In this document: piece by piece, positions 17,233-26,241 of the stretch | Position numbering within the stretch: the stretch's first letter is position 1 | How the letters are laid out: each line of letters opens with the position of its first letter | Assembly (NCBI GenBank): GCA_902793605.1 | Contig: CADBEB010000001.1 | Span: 124,001 to 188,000 of the forward strand | Length of the DNA: 64,000 nucleotides | Source of the DNA: an uncultured Eubacteriales bacterium | GTDB lineage: Bacteria > Bacillota > Clostridia > Christensenellales > Aristaeellaceae | Reading direction: 5' to 3' | The notes under the pieces: generated by a model | Database searches by the model: none | The model's input: only the letters and a program-made list of their open reading frames with translations | Told to the model about the DNA's origin: nothing | Translations under genes and position numbers: made by a program

Positions 17233-18825
17233 ATGAAGAAAAAGATCATCTGTATCATCACCGGCCTGATCATGCTTTGGTGCAGCATAGCCGGTGCGGC
17301 GACCTATACGCTGCCCGAGAAGATGCAGAATCAACTGGCGATCGGCAGTGGATTAAAAGGATCCTTTACCGTCTCGTCCGAAGGAGAACTTTCACGCACT
17401 CCGTTCCTGAACGCCGTTTCCGACGCGGTATATGACCTGCGCGGAATGAGCTCCGGCCATGACCTGCACTATTATCTGTTCCAGGAAGACAACGGAACAC
17501 AGACCAATCTGGCCGAACTGTACCGGACGGACGGGAAGTATTACTTCCGGAGTGACATGGTCCAGGGAAAGATCCTCGGACTTTCCGGTTTCTCCATCTA
17601 CCTGGACAGCTTGTTTGAAGAAAAAGGCGAGAATCCGACACTGACATCCGCGCTGATGAACTATCTTGCTTTGCCGAAAGAAACGAAAGAAAGGCAATGG
17701 AAACCGGTTTTCAACAAGTACCAGAATTCACTTGAGATGTGGCTTCACGATTTTACGGCTCAGGCGGAAGTGGTTAAGCAGGAAAACGGCAGTTCGGCAT
17801 TTGATTTTTCCTACGTCATCCCGATTAAGGATGTCAAAAATAAGCTTGTTTCCATGTTTGCGGAGTTTGAGGCGGATGCTGAGCTGCAGGCATTGCTGGA
17901 CACCATCATGACAAACGAGCAGAAAGAGTTGTACCTGAACGCGGCATTGGCCTGGTTTTATCAGGATGCCGTCAATTCCATGGATATCCAGGAGGATGTT
18001 AAACTCAGCAAGCGCGTTTCTGCGCTGGGGGACCTGATCAATTCCACCATGGTCCTGCCGCTGGACCCGAAGATTACCGGATTCGACCGGATAACGATCG
18101 AGAGCAGCAACGAAATCTCGATCTATCAGCTGGAGGGAAGCGACAAGGTATTCGTGCTGGGACTTCCGTCCTTTGACCTGCTGAACGAACAGGAATACGA
18201 GACCTCCGTGTGGATCTCATCGATTGGCAACGCGGGAGCCGGCGACAAGGAAAACCATAACTTCTCCGTACGTGCGGACATCAAAAAGACATTCAGCCAA
18301 TACAACGACGAAGAAGAAAAGAGCCATCAGACTGAACATTATGAGGCGGTGATCCGCCAGGATACCACCTGGATTCCGGAAACCCATAAGAATGACGAGC
18401 TTGAAGAATGGCACGACATCGAAGCTGAGCTAGACCTTCATTACCACAGCAAATATTCCCAGAACAGCGCAACAACCCTTGAGATAAAAGCCGGATTCCG
18501 GCAAAACGGTTCTTCCCTGGCAATCGAAGGAAAAGTCAAGACAGCGGCGCCGTGGCTGTTTATGCCATTTGAAGTCAAGGACCCGATTGAGATCGGCCCG
18601 GATCATCCCGAGATCACGGAAGAATACGCAACCGACTGGACCAGCAACGCAGCATCCATGATCCACCACACTGATCCTTCCGATACGGCAGAGGAGGAAA
18701 AACCGGCGAAAACCGCTGCGCCTGCCTCCGAAACAGAAGCCGAGGGAAAAACAGAAAGCGACGTTTCCGAAAACGCAGAAGCGGCGCCAATTCCTGGGGA
18801 GGAAAGCGGAGACAGCGCAGAATGA
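17233..18825 (+). CDS. secreted hypothetical protein 2 of 3
   Basis: 530 residues with a clear signal peptide (lysine-rich start, hydrophobic core, cleavage near AGAAT). The region at about 40-140 (GLKGSFTVSSEG, LAELYRTDGKYYFRSD) resembles beta-sheet lipid/protein-carrier like folds; the C-terminal 60 residues are acidic and low-complexity (PAKTAAPASETEAEG), probably a flexible tail. It lies 20 bases after gene 1 and its stop overlaps gene 3 in an ATGA. Ribosome site GGGGAG. Confidence 0.75.
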   Translation: MKKKIICIITGLIMLWCSIAGAATYTLPEKMQNQLAIGSGLKGSFTVSSEGELSRTPFLNAVSDAVYDLRGMSSGHDLHYYLFQEDNGTQTNLAELYRTDGKYYFRSDMVQGKILGLSGFSIYLDSLFEEKGENPTLTSALMNYLALPKETKERQWKPVFNKYQNSLEMWLHDFTAQAEVVKQENGSSAFDFSYVIPIKDVKNKLVSMFAEFEADAELQALLDTIMTNEQKELYLNAALAWFYQDAVNSMDIQEDVKLSKRVSALGDLINSTMVLPLDPKITGFDRITIESSNEISIYQLEGSDKVFVLGLPSFDLLNEQEYETSVWISSIGNAGAGDKENHNFSVRADIKKTFSQYNDEEEKSHQTEHYEAVIRQDTTWIPETHKNDELEEWHDIEAELDLHYHSKYSQNSATTLEIKAGFRQNGSSLAIEGKVKTAAPWLFMPFEVKDPIEIGPDHPEITEEYATDWTSNAASMIHHTDPSDTAEEEKPAKTAAPASETEAEGKTESDVSENAEAAPIPGEESGDSAE

Positions 18826-19814
18826 GTATGAAAAGGTTCCTGTGTATCCTGGTAACCATCTGTTTTATAATTCCTGCCTGTTCAGCGACGGCGGAGAATG
18901 AGAACAAAAAGATCACCTTCACCGTAACGGATGAAGGCGATGCAATCTGCCTGACAACATCCCTGCTGCCGGAACAGAAGACAACCATCTACCGGGCGGA
19001 GAACGGGGATGCGGAAGATGTTTTCGCGCTGATCCGGCCGGAAATCCTGCCCAGATTGCTCCTGTGTTTCCGGGAGACGGTGCTTGATCTGAACAAAGAA
19101 AGGGCGAGCACCCACGAAGGCTCCTACGCCGGAGACCTGTTTGAACACGCGATCACAAAGGAAGAAATCGAACTGACCGGTGAAGCGGTAAACAATCTGA
19201 TCAGCGAGATTGCCGGCCGGTTTCAGAACACCCTGGATGAAACGACCGGCGCTTTCCTTCAGCCTGAGACGATGAAGAAGCTGGAACAGGTTCTCCGATC
19301 CATTGCCGGAAAAGTATTTGATGCAAACACAAGAGCAAGGATCAGCACATACGACCGGAAATACTTTACGATCGACATTATTCGGGGTGAAGAGGTAATG
19401 ATTGCCCTGTCTGCCGATCTTTCAGTGACGGATGGTTTCCACATTCTGCTGGCCCGGAGAGCGGCGGATTCGGTCTTTTATGAAGAGCTGACCTGTGACG
19501 AAAGTCCGGAGGGGATCGAGTACGCAAGCAGCCTTTTCCGGAGTGAAGCGCCGGCTTTCCGGATGATCAGCGAACAGGACTGCGTGCAGTTTGCCGAGAT
19601 CCGATTCACCGGTATCGCAGGAGAAGACTATGCTTTTGAAGGTGGGATCCAATCCGTACTCTTTGAATCAAGCCTGCACATCAAAGGGAACAGAAAGCAG
19701 GGAGCACAAGGAAGAGGAACGATCAGCACAGAGCTCGAGGCGGAAGGCCAAGGCCCGGAATTTGCGGAGCAACTGATCCCGATGCTGAACAGCATCCTGC
19801 AACTCAAACCTTAA
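18822..19814 (+). CDS. secreted hypothetical protein 3 of 3
   Basis: 330 residues, signal peptide ending SATAE at about residue 25. The rest alternates strands and helices, with LNKERAST and FQNTLDETTGAF segments; no enzyme motif. A shorter start at 18828 is also possible. The ATGA overlap with gene 2 implies coupled translation. Its stop shares TTAA with the stop of the convergent ispDF gene. Confidence 0.75.
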   Translation: MSMKRFLCILVTICFIIPACSATAENENKKITFTVTDEGDAICLTTSLLPEQKTTIYRAENGDAEDVFALIRPEILPRLLLCFRETVLDLNKERASTHEGSYAGDLFEHAITKEEIELTGEAVNNLISEIAGRFQNTLDETTGAFLQPETMKKLEQVLRSIAGKVFDANTRARISTYDRKYFTIDIIRGEEVMIALSADLSVTDGFHILLARRAADSVFYEELTCDESPEGIEYASSLFRSEAPAFRMISEQDCVQFAEIRFTGIAGEDYAFEGGIQSVLFESSLHIKGNRKQGAQGRGTISTELEAEGQGPEFAEQLIPMLNSILQLKP

Positions 19815-20962
19815 TCCACCACGCAGACCGCGTATGCGGAAATCCCTTCCCCGCGGCCTTCAAAACCGAGCTTTTCCGTCGTCGTGGCTTTTATGTTCAC
19901 GGCGTCTTCTTTTATCTGAAGCGCCTCCGAGACGGTGAGGATCATTTGGGGAATGAACGGCATCAGTTTCGGTTTCTGGGCAACGATTGTGATATCTGCA
20001 TTCCTGACACTGAAGCCGGCATCGTTGATCAGTCGGTTCGTTTCCTTCAGAAGGAGAAGGGAAGAGATTCCTTTGAACCGGTCATCCGTATCGGGGAAAT
20101 GCCGGCCGATATCGCCCAGGCCGGAGGCGCCGAGCATCGCATCCATGAGCGCATGAAGTGCGACATCGGCGTCGCTGTGGCCGAGGAGGCCAAGATCCCA
20201 CGGGATTTCAACCCCGCACAGGACCAGCCGTCGACCTTCGACCAGACGATGAACATCATATCCCATCCCGACTCTCATGGACGGAATTCCTCCTCTCAGA
20301 ATCAACTCAGCAGCGTTCAGATCATCCGGCGTTGTCAGCTTCAGATTGGACTTTGATCCCGGCACGATCCGCACGGGATATCCGTAATGCTCCATCAGGC
20401 TGGCATCATCGGTCCCTTCAAACTCTTCTTCGGAAGCTTTCAGGGAGGCGTGAAGAAGATCTTTCGCAATGAAGCCCTGGGGCGTCTGCACTTCATAAAG
20501 GCTTGACCGGTCCGGTGTCTGCAGGACCAGGCCTTGCGCATCGCAGACCTTATATGTGCTGGATACGGCAATGCCAGGGACACCTGAGCCGCAGGACCTG
20601 ACTGAACTGATAACATTCATAATGATCTCGCGGGAAACGAGGCAGCGCGCCGCATCATGAACGAGAACCAGATCCTCGTCCCCGATATCCAGGGAAAGTA
20701 GGGCGTTCAGCACAGATTGCTGACGGGTATTGCCGCCGTTCACAAAACCGACGGGACATGAAACCGAGGCTTCCCCGACTTCACGGATCAGATCCTGCCT
20801 GACATCCTGGTGACAAACGACAACCATCTGATCAGAAAGGGCCGAAAAAGCTTCCACACTCCTCCGGATGACACTCTTTCCGCAGAGTTTGATCAGGGTT
20901 TTATTGACAGGGCCCTTCATCCTGGAAGAGGAGCCGCCGGCAAGAATTACAGAATACACCAT
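19811..20962 (-). CDS. ispDF: bifunctional IspD/IspF (MEP pathway)
   Basis: 383 residues. IspD part (1-225): SVILAGGSSSRM nucleotide site and VHDAARCLVS, forming CDP-ME from MEP and CTP. IspF part (about 230-383): MRVGMGYDVHRLVEGRRLVLCGVEIP with DxH metal ligands, LGHSDADVALHALMDAMLGA, and IKATTTEKLGFEGRGEG, forming MEcPP from CDP-ME2P. The intermediate kinase IspE is not here. The fusion is common in some bacteria. It starts one base into the rqcP stop (TAATG). Confidence 0.96.
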   Translation of the reverse strand: MVYSVILAGGSSSRMKGPVNKTLIKLCGKSVIRRSVEAFSALSDQMVVVCHQDVRQDLIREVGEASVSCPVGFVNGGNTRQQSVLNALLSLDIGDEDLVLVHDAARCLVSREIIMNVISSVRSCGSGVPGIAVSSTYKVCDAQGLVLQTPDRSSLYEVQTPQGFIAKDLLHASLKASEEEFEGTDDASLMEHYGYPVRIVPGSKSNLKLTTPDDLNAAELILRGGIPSMRVGMGYDVHRLVEGRRLVLCGVEIPWDLGLLGHSDADVALHALMDAMLGASGLGDIGRHFPDTDDRFKGISSLLLLKETNRLINDAGFSVRNADITIVAQKPKLMPFIPQMILTVSEALQIKEDAVNIKATTTEKLGFEGRGEGISAYAVCVVD

Positions 20963-21240
20963 TATGCTTCACTCCGTACTGCATTCAAGTAAGCGTCTTC
21001 ATCAAGGATCCGGTACATATCCGCAGCCTGATCCTTGCTGACAGTATCCCTGACAGTGATCACCTCATAGTGACCGATATGCTCTCCAAAGCGGATGCTG
21101 ATGATATCGCCCGCCTTGATTTCAGCAGAAGGCTTAACAACCTTATCATTGACGGAAACGCGGCCGCCGGCGCAGGCTTCATTAGCAACCGTTCTTCTTT
21201 TAATGATCCTGGAAACTTTCAGGTATTTATCGATTCTCAT
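20962..21240 (-). CDS. rqcP: ribosome quality control protein RqcP (YabO-like, S4 domain)
   Basis: 92 residues from ATG 21240, behind GAGGAA. An S4 RNA-binding domain covers the first 60 residues: MRIDKYLKVSRIIKRRTVANEAC, then VSVNDKVVKPSAEIKAGD. It is the Hsp15/YabO type, which binds 50S subunits carrying peptidyl-tRNA during alanine tailing. It is located beside hup, yabN and yabM, as in B. subtilis. An intrinsic terminator lies just upstream of its ribosome site. Confidence 0.88.
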   Translation of the reverse strand: MRIDKYLKVSRIIKRRTVANEACAGGRVSVNDKVVKPSAEIKAGDIISIRFGEHIGHYEVITVRDTVSKDQAADMYRILDEDAYLNAVRSEA

Positions 21241-21251
21241 GCGTTCCTCAC

Positions 21252-21285
21252 AAATAAAACCCGCAGGAAACAATGTTCCTGCGGG
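21252..21285 (-). terminator. intrinsic terminator between hup and rqcP
   Basis: On the minus strand CCCGCAGGAA pairs with TTCCTGCGGG around a six-base loop, followed by TTTTATTT. It ends about 12 bases before the rqcP ATG, so rqcP and ispDF rely on read-through or a promoter hidden here. Confidence 0.85.
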
Positions 21286-21298
21286 CAGAATGGTTTAA

Positions 21299-21598
21299 TT
21301 ATTTCTTGCCCTTTTTCTTGGCAGGAGTGTTTACTTTTTCTTTCAGGGCTTTGCCGGACTTGAAAGCAGGAGCCTTGGAAGCGGCGATTTTGATCTCGGC
21401 GCCGGTACGCGGATTGCGGGCAGTACGGGCGGGACGTTTCTTCACCTCAAAGGTACCGAAACCGATCAGCTGGATCTTCTCGCCTTTGGCAAGCGACTCA
21501 GAAACGGTATCCACAAAAGCGCCCAGAACCTTTTCGGCATCCTTCTTGGAGAGTTCGGCCTTCCCGGCCAATGCAGCAATCAGTTCACTCTTGTTCAC
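21299..21598 (-). CDS. hup: DNA-binding protein HU
   Basis: 99 residues. GTG at 21598 follows AAGGAGGAG; upstream ATGs of the open frame lack such a site, and the product then begins [11 protein letters not shown], as HU does. The body has the usual [28 protein letters not shown] arm. The C-terminal tail [14 protein letters not shown] is a short lysine-rich extension. Homodimeric nucleoid protein. Own terminator downstream. Confidence 0.95.
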   Translation of the reverse strand: MNKSELIAALAGKAELSKKDAEKVLGAFVDTVSESLAKGEKIQLIGFGTFEVKKRPARTARNPRTGAEIKIAASKAPAFKSGKALKEKVNTPAKKKGKK

Positions 21599-21658
21599 AG
21601 AATACTCCTCCTTGTTTTTATGCATGAGCATAAAGATTAGCATGTCAAAGACAGGAAT

Positions 21659-23095
21659 CTATTCAATTTCGCCTTCAACATGGCTTAAGTATACACACAG
21701 TTCAGCGAAAGTCAAGCTTTCCATCGATTTTCCATCACTTGCGGCCTGCTCACCGGCAGCCTGTATACGTTTTTTCAGATCCGTTACCGACCGGTGAAGA
21801 ATCAGTTCACCGTCCAGGTTCAGCGAATCACACAGTTCCGCACAGAGAAACAGGAAGCGGCCCATCCTGCCCTCATCGGTTTCGGAACCGAACGCCCCCG
21901 GATGGTCGATGGAATCACGGATCTCTGAAATGATCTCAGCGGTATCGCGCCGGAAAGCGGGGAAGAGTGAAATCTTTCGGATCAGTTTTGCGGCGTATTT
22001 CAGGGATGGAAGGGCCGGGGAAATATCATCCAGGCTTTCAAGTACCGATTTGCTGCCGGTTTCAGACCGTTTCAGCCTTTCCCATTCCGAGACCGAGGGT
22101 ACTGCAGATGATCCGGAAGACGAATTGCCAAAGACGTGCGGATGGCGATGGATCATCTTCCGGCAGATCGAATTGATAACATCATTCATGGTAAACTCAT
22201 CAAAGGATTTCCCGATCGAAGAATGGAACACGATCTGAAAAAGAAGATCACCGAGTTCATTTGCAAGGTGCAGAGGTTCCTCCTGGTCGATTGCAGCGAT
22301 GCATTCCCAGGCTTCTTCCGCCAGATACGGACGCAGCGACTGATGTGTCTGAATCCGGTCCCAGGGGCAACCGTCAGGATCCCGAAGCCTGTCCATGATG
22401 CGAAGCAAATCATTCAGGACAAAACTGTTGCGGGCCATGAAGTCTGAACCGGGAATAAACACGGCTGAAAGATGATCAATATCCGGCTGACGATCCAGTT
22501 CATAGAGCGGGATTTCCGCCGGGGAAGCGGAATCATGAAGAAAAAAGACCCGGTATTCATCCTCCAGAGTATCCGAGAGAAGAATTTTGACTTCACCGGC
22601 CAGGATTGGATTATCCAGTTCCGTAATCAGAACGGATGTATTCGGATCATAATCTCCGAGAAGAAAATCCAAAGCAGAAAGGGTGCGCAGATCAGAAGAC
22701 GAGAGCAGCGGCCGGACGGAAGACTGCAAAACGTCTGAAAGACCAACGCCGGGAACGGCAAGGATCTTTCCATCGCCGGGACGAAGATGATACAATTCCT
22801 GAACGGAGCTGTCCACCATCAGATCGGGAACTGCATAAACAACCGGGGTGAGACGAGCCTGAGCCCAGAGATGTTCAGCAATCGCCGATGAAAGATGATC
22901 AAAATCTTCGGCGACGTCATACAGGTTATCAAGCGATGAAAAAGAAATCTTTTCCGCCTTCAGCCAGGAGACAACCGGAGAGCGTGACGTACGAAGAAAG
23001 ACCCGGCCGGCTTTTTTCAACGCATTCACGGTTTTCGTGTTCAGAAGGTCCGGATCACCGGCGGCAATGTTTACAAGCGTGATTGACGGCTGCAT
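21659..23095 (-). CDS. mazG: YabN-type protein: methylase-like domain + MazG
   Basis: 478 residues from ATG 23095 (AGGAG 7 bases ahead); the open frame runs 124 codons farther upstream through yabM but has no start signal. N-terminal half: tetrapyrrole-methylase-like fold (GDPDLLNTKTVNAL; PGVGLSDVL). C-terminal half from about 250: MazG NTP pyrophosphatase, with RDPDGCPWDRIQTHQSLRPYL, EEAWE and NELGDLLFQIVFH (metal-binding E-x-x-E/E-x-x-D). YabN of B. subtilis has the same architecture. It removes noncanonical or excess NTPs; the role of the methylase domain is unknown. Confidence 0.92.
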   Translation of the reverse strand: MQPSITLVNIAAGDPDLLNTKTVNALKKAGRVFLRTSRSPVVSWLKAEKISFSSLDNLYDVAEDFDHLSSAIAEHLWAQARLTPVVYAVPDLMVDSSVQELYHLRPGDGKILAVPGVGLSDVLQSSVRPLLSSSDLRTLSALDFLLGDYDPNTSVLITELDNPILAGEVKILLSDTLEDEYRVFFLHDSASPAEIPLYELDRQPDIDHLSAVFIPGSDFMARNSFVLNDLLRIMDRLRDPDGCPWDRIQTHQSLRPYLAEEAWECIAAIDQEEPLHLANELGDLLFQIVFHSSIGKSFDEFTMNDVINSICRKMIHRHPHVFGNSSSGSSAVPSVSEWERLKRSETGSKSVLESLDDISPALPSLKYAAKLIRKISLFPAFRRDTAEIISEIRDSIDHPGAFGSETDEGRMGRFLFLCAELCDSLNLDGELILHRSVTDLKKRIQAAGEQAASDGKSMESLTFAELCVYLSHVEGEIE

Positions 23096-23115
23096 ACAAG
23101 ACTCCTGTAAAAAAA

Positions 23116-24723
23116 TCAGGTTTTGAATTTGCAACGGAAACGTGCAGGCAGGTCTTCCTTCTTCACTGCTTTCAAAAGGATGGCAGAAACCAGGTAAACC
23201 ACTGCGCCGACTGACATACAAACCACGACGGGAAGCAATCTGGCAGCAAAGCCGGAAGCGTGCAGACAGCGTTCGCCGCCGAAAACGAAGGTATAGACCG
23301 ACCAGACGGCAACACCCATCAGCGCGGCGGCGCCGAGCGGGCGAAGAATCACATCCCCGACGGAAAAGCGGTATCCCGTATATTTGCAGGAATAATACAG
23401 GTTCGGGAGCATGGAAACCGTATAACAGGTCAGCGAGGCGATGGGAGCTCCATGGATATTGATCCACGGCTGGCGGACGAGAATTGTGTTCAGGGCGATC
23501 TTACAGACGACACCAGCGACCAGGGTGATCATCGGGATCTTTTGCTTCCCGGCACCCTGAAGGATACCGGAGGTTGCCTGGACCATCGTGAAAAGGATGA
23601 TCGTGAGCGCGGAAAACTCCAGTAGATTTCCGCCCAGCATCAACTGATCAAAGGTATACTTGGGACTGTCGCCATAGCAGAGGAAGATGATTGGCCGGCT
23701 CAGCAGGCTCATACCGATGGAACACGGAAAGCCGACGACCGAGGCGATCCGAAGCCCGGTGCCGGCTTCACGGGCAATAAATGCACGGTCATTACGCGCT
23801 TTTCCGGCCGCAATGGAGGGGACCAGATTGGTGGACATCGCCATGGCAAGCGCGGTCGGGACGTTGATCATCGTAATCACCATGCCACTGTAAATCCCAT
23901 AACGAACGGTTGCATCATCCGCGGGAATACCCGCTGACATCATCAGGTTCTTCAGCATTGCGGAATCAATGGTGGAAGCCAGGGGAACGATACAGGCACC
24001 GAGCGTGATCGGAATGGAAATAAACACAATCTGTTTCGCAAGTGTACGGGTGGAGACTGTTTTTTCTTCCGGCGAGGGAAGCTGCGGCTTGAGGAATCTG
24101 CAGCGAATAATCATATAGAACATCGCAACGCATTCCGCCAGGGAGGTTCCCAAAAGAGCGCCTGCACTTCCCATTGTCCATCCGCCGCGGGCAAAACCGA
24201 TGGAAGCAAAGGGGAGGGCCACGGCCACTTTACCCACCTGTTCGATCAGCTGACTGACAGCGGTGGGCATCATGCGGCGCATCCCCTGCATATATCCCCT
24301 GTAAGCGCTCATTACACATACGAAAAAGAGGGAAGGCGCGATACACATATAACTTAGGTAGCCTTCCGGCGTGCCAACCTGTCGGGAAATCACACGGGAA
24401 AGGAGGAAGAGGAGGATGGTGGTGACCACTCCCAGAACGGAAAGCAACTTTAGCGCCGTACGGAAAACCCGGCGGGCATTTCCGTGTTCGCCCAGCGTCA
24501 CATAATGCGAAACCATACGGGAAATCGCCACAGGAATGCCGGCGGAGGTAACGGCCAGGAGAAGATTATAAGCAGGCATGACCTGCTGATACAGGCCAAG
24601 CCCCTGACCGCCGATCATATTGGCCAGCGGGATCCGATAGAGAACGCCGACCATTTTACAGATCAGCCCAGCTACGCCGAGAACAGAGATGCCGCCGATC
24701 AGACTACGCTGTCTGTCTGTCAT
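23116..24723 (-). CDS. polysaccharide/lipid flippase of the YabM-SpoVB family
   Basis: 535 residues, about 14 membrane segments (MATE/MVF superfamily). Start ATG 24723 has GGAAAGGAAG ahead, giving MTDRQRSLIGGISVLGVAG. Motifs IPLANMIGGQGLGLYQQVMPAYNLLLAVTSAGIPVAISRMVS are typical of SpoVB/YabM/MurJ-like proteins, which flip lipid-linked cell-wall or capsule precursors. It sits 20 bases before yabN/mazG, the B. subtilis order. Confidence 0.88.
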   Translation of the reverse strand: MTDRQRSLIGGISVLGVAGLICKMVGVLYRIPLANMIGGQGLGLYQQVMPAYNLLLAVTSAGIPVAISRMVSHYVTLGEHGNARRVFRTALKLLSVLGVVTTILLFLLSRVISRQVGTPEGYLSYMCIAPSLFFVCVMSAYRGYMQGMRRMMPTAVSQLIEQVGKVAVALPFASIGFARGGWTMGSAGALLGTSLAECVAMFYMIIRCRFLKPQLPSPEEKTVSTRTLAKQIVFISIPITLGACIVPLASTIDSAMLKNLMMSAGIPADDATVRYGIYSGMVITMINVPTALAMAMSTNLVPSIAAGKARNDRAFIAREAGTGLRIASVVGFPCSIGMSLLSRPIIFLCYGDSPKYTFDQLMLGGNLLEFSALTIILFTMVQATSGILQGAGKQKIPMITLVAGVVCKIALNTILVRQPWINIHGAPIASLTCYTVSMLPNLYYSCKYTGYRFSVGDVILRPLGAAALMGVAVWSVYTFVFGGERCLHASGFAARLLPVVVCMSVGAVVYLVSAILLKAVKKEDLPARFRCKFKT

Positions 24724-24783
24724 AATTTCTTCCTTTCCGAACAGGTTCACTCAGGTCTGCGGACCGTTATTGTGGTCATAAAA

Positions 24784-26241
24784 CTAATACTTTTTCCACG
24801 CGGAACGGGTGAAAAGAATAAACATCGGAAGCAGCTCCAGACGCCCGAAGAGCATCAGGAACGAAAGAGTAAACTTCCCGATGACCCCATAGCCGGCAAA
24901 GTTTTCCACAGGGCCAACGGCGCCGAGACCCGGGCCGACATTGCTCACACAGGTCAGGGAAGCGGTGAGATTGGCGACCAGATCGTAAGAGCTTGAAACG
25001 GCCAGGATGAAACTGCCGATCAACACCAGAGCAATGTACATGAAGGCGAACTGAGCGACCTGAGACAGGATATGCTCATCCACCGCTTTACCGTCAATCC
25101 TGACGACTTCCACCTTTTTTGGCTGACCTGTCGAACGGATATTCCGGCGGGAAAGTTTGCAGAGCATATTGATCCGGACAACCTTGATTCCGCCGGCAGT
25201 CGAACCGGCACAGGAGCCAATCAGCATCGCCAGGATAATGAGCACGTGTGACGCAGCCGGCCACTGGTTGAAATCCGCTGTGACAAAGCCGGTCGTGGAC
25301 ATGATGGAACTGACCTGAAAGGTTCCGTAGCGCAGGGAAGTCAGGAAATCCCCCTTATAATACGGAAGATTAATCAGTGAAATCAGCAGCATGAAGGAAA
25401 TACCGATTACGAAATACCAGCGGAATTCCTCATCGCGCCAGAAAGCCTTGAAACGTTCTCCGATCAGGAACTTATAGTATAAAGCAAAGTTGACGCCGAA
25501 CATGAACATGAAAACCGTAATCACAATATCGACCGGAACACTCTGGAAAGCCGCAATACTTTTGCCGTAATTGCTGAAACCGCCAGTGCCCGCCGTTGCA
25601 AAGGAATGAACGGCGGCATCATAGGGATTGAGCCCGCACAGTAAAAGGCAGACAAACTCGAGAAGGGTCAGAAGGATATAGATCTTGTAGAGGATCTTCG
25701 CAGTCGTTCCGGTCTTTGGAACCAGCTTGCTCAGGGAGGGTCCCGGGCTTTCCGCACGGACAAGGTGGGAGGTCCTGCCGGTCAGTTTCGGAAGCAGGGC
25801 AAGCGTCAGGACAAGAACGCCCATGCCGCCGATCCAGTGCGTCGTGGCGCGCCAGAACATCACGCCCCGGGGGAAATCCTCAAAGTTGGTCGTGACAGAC
25901 GCTCCGGTCGTCGTCAGACCTGAAACTGTTTCAAAAAAAGCATCCTCAAAACGGGTGAAAACTCCGGAAAAGAGAAAAGGAAGGGATCCGCATACACCAA
26001 GGAGGAGCCATCCGAGCGCCGTAATGATATAGCCCTCTTTCAGGCGAAGATGGGAATTCGTTCCGGTCTTCGGGAGAAAGCACAACGCCGAACCAAGAGG
26101 AGCGATCAGCAGAATCGTTAAGCCGAGGGCTTTTGAATCTCCATCCCCGTATAAAAAGGAAATGATCAGGGCAGGGATCATAGCTGCCGCTTCGATCAGC
26201 AGCAGCGCTCCGAGCATCCTGATGATCAGCTTCCGGTTCAT
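24784..26241 (-). CDS. trkH: potassium uptake protein TrkH (membrane subunit)
   Basis: 485 residues, about ten membrane helices forming four M1-P-M2 repeats. Filter-type loops such as TTTGAS, TAGTGGFSNYG, STTGF and the terminal SNVGPGLG are visible. It is the K+ translocating unit of a Trk/Ktr system with the TrkA protein encoded just upstream (ATGA overlap). Confidence 0.94.
   Translation of the reverse strand: MNRKLIIRMLGALLLIEAAAMIPALIISFLYGDGDSKALGLTILLIAPLGSALCFLPKTGTNSHLRLKEGYIITALGWLLLGVCGSLPFLFSGVFTRFEDAFFETVSGLTTTGASVTTNFEDFPRGVMFWRATTHWIGGMGVLVLTLALLPKLTGRTSHLVRAESPGPSLSKLVPKTGTTAKILYKIYILLTLLEFVCLLLCGLNPYDAAVHSFATAGTGGFSNYGKSIAAFQSVPVDIVITVFMFMFGVNFALYYKFLIGERFKAFWRDEEFRWYFVIGISFMLLISLINLPYYKGDFLTSLRYGTFQVSSIMSTTGFVTADFNQWPAASHVLIILAMLIGSCAGSTAGGIKVVRINMLCKLSRRNIRSTGQPKKVEVVRIDGKAVDEHILSQVAQFAFMYIALVLIGSFILAVSSSYDLVANLTASLTCVSNVGPGLGAVGPVENFAGYGVIGKFTLSFLMLFGRLELLPMFILFTRSAWKKY

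Noticed and set aside
21659..23467. 602-codon version of the MazG protein
   Set aside because: The 124 extra codons read through the 3' end of yabM with an arginine-rich shadow; a good ribosome site supports the 23095 start.
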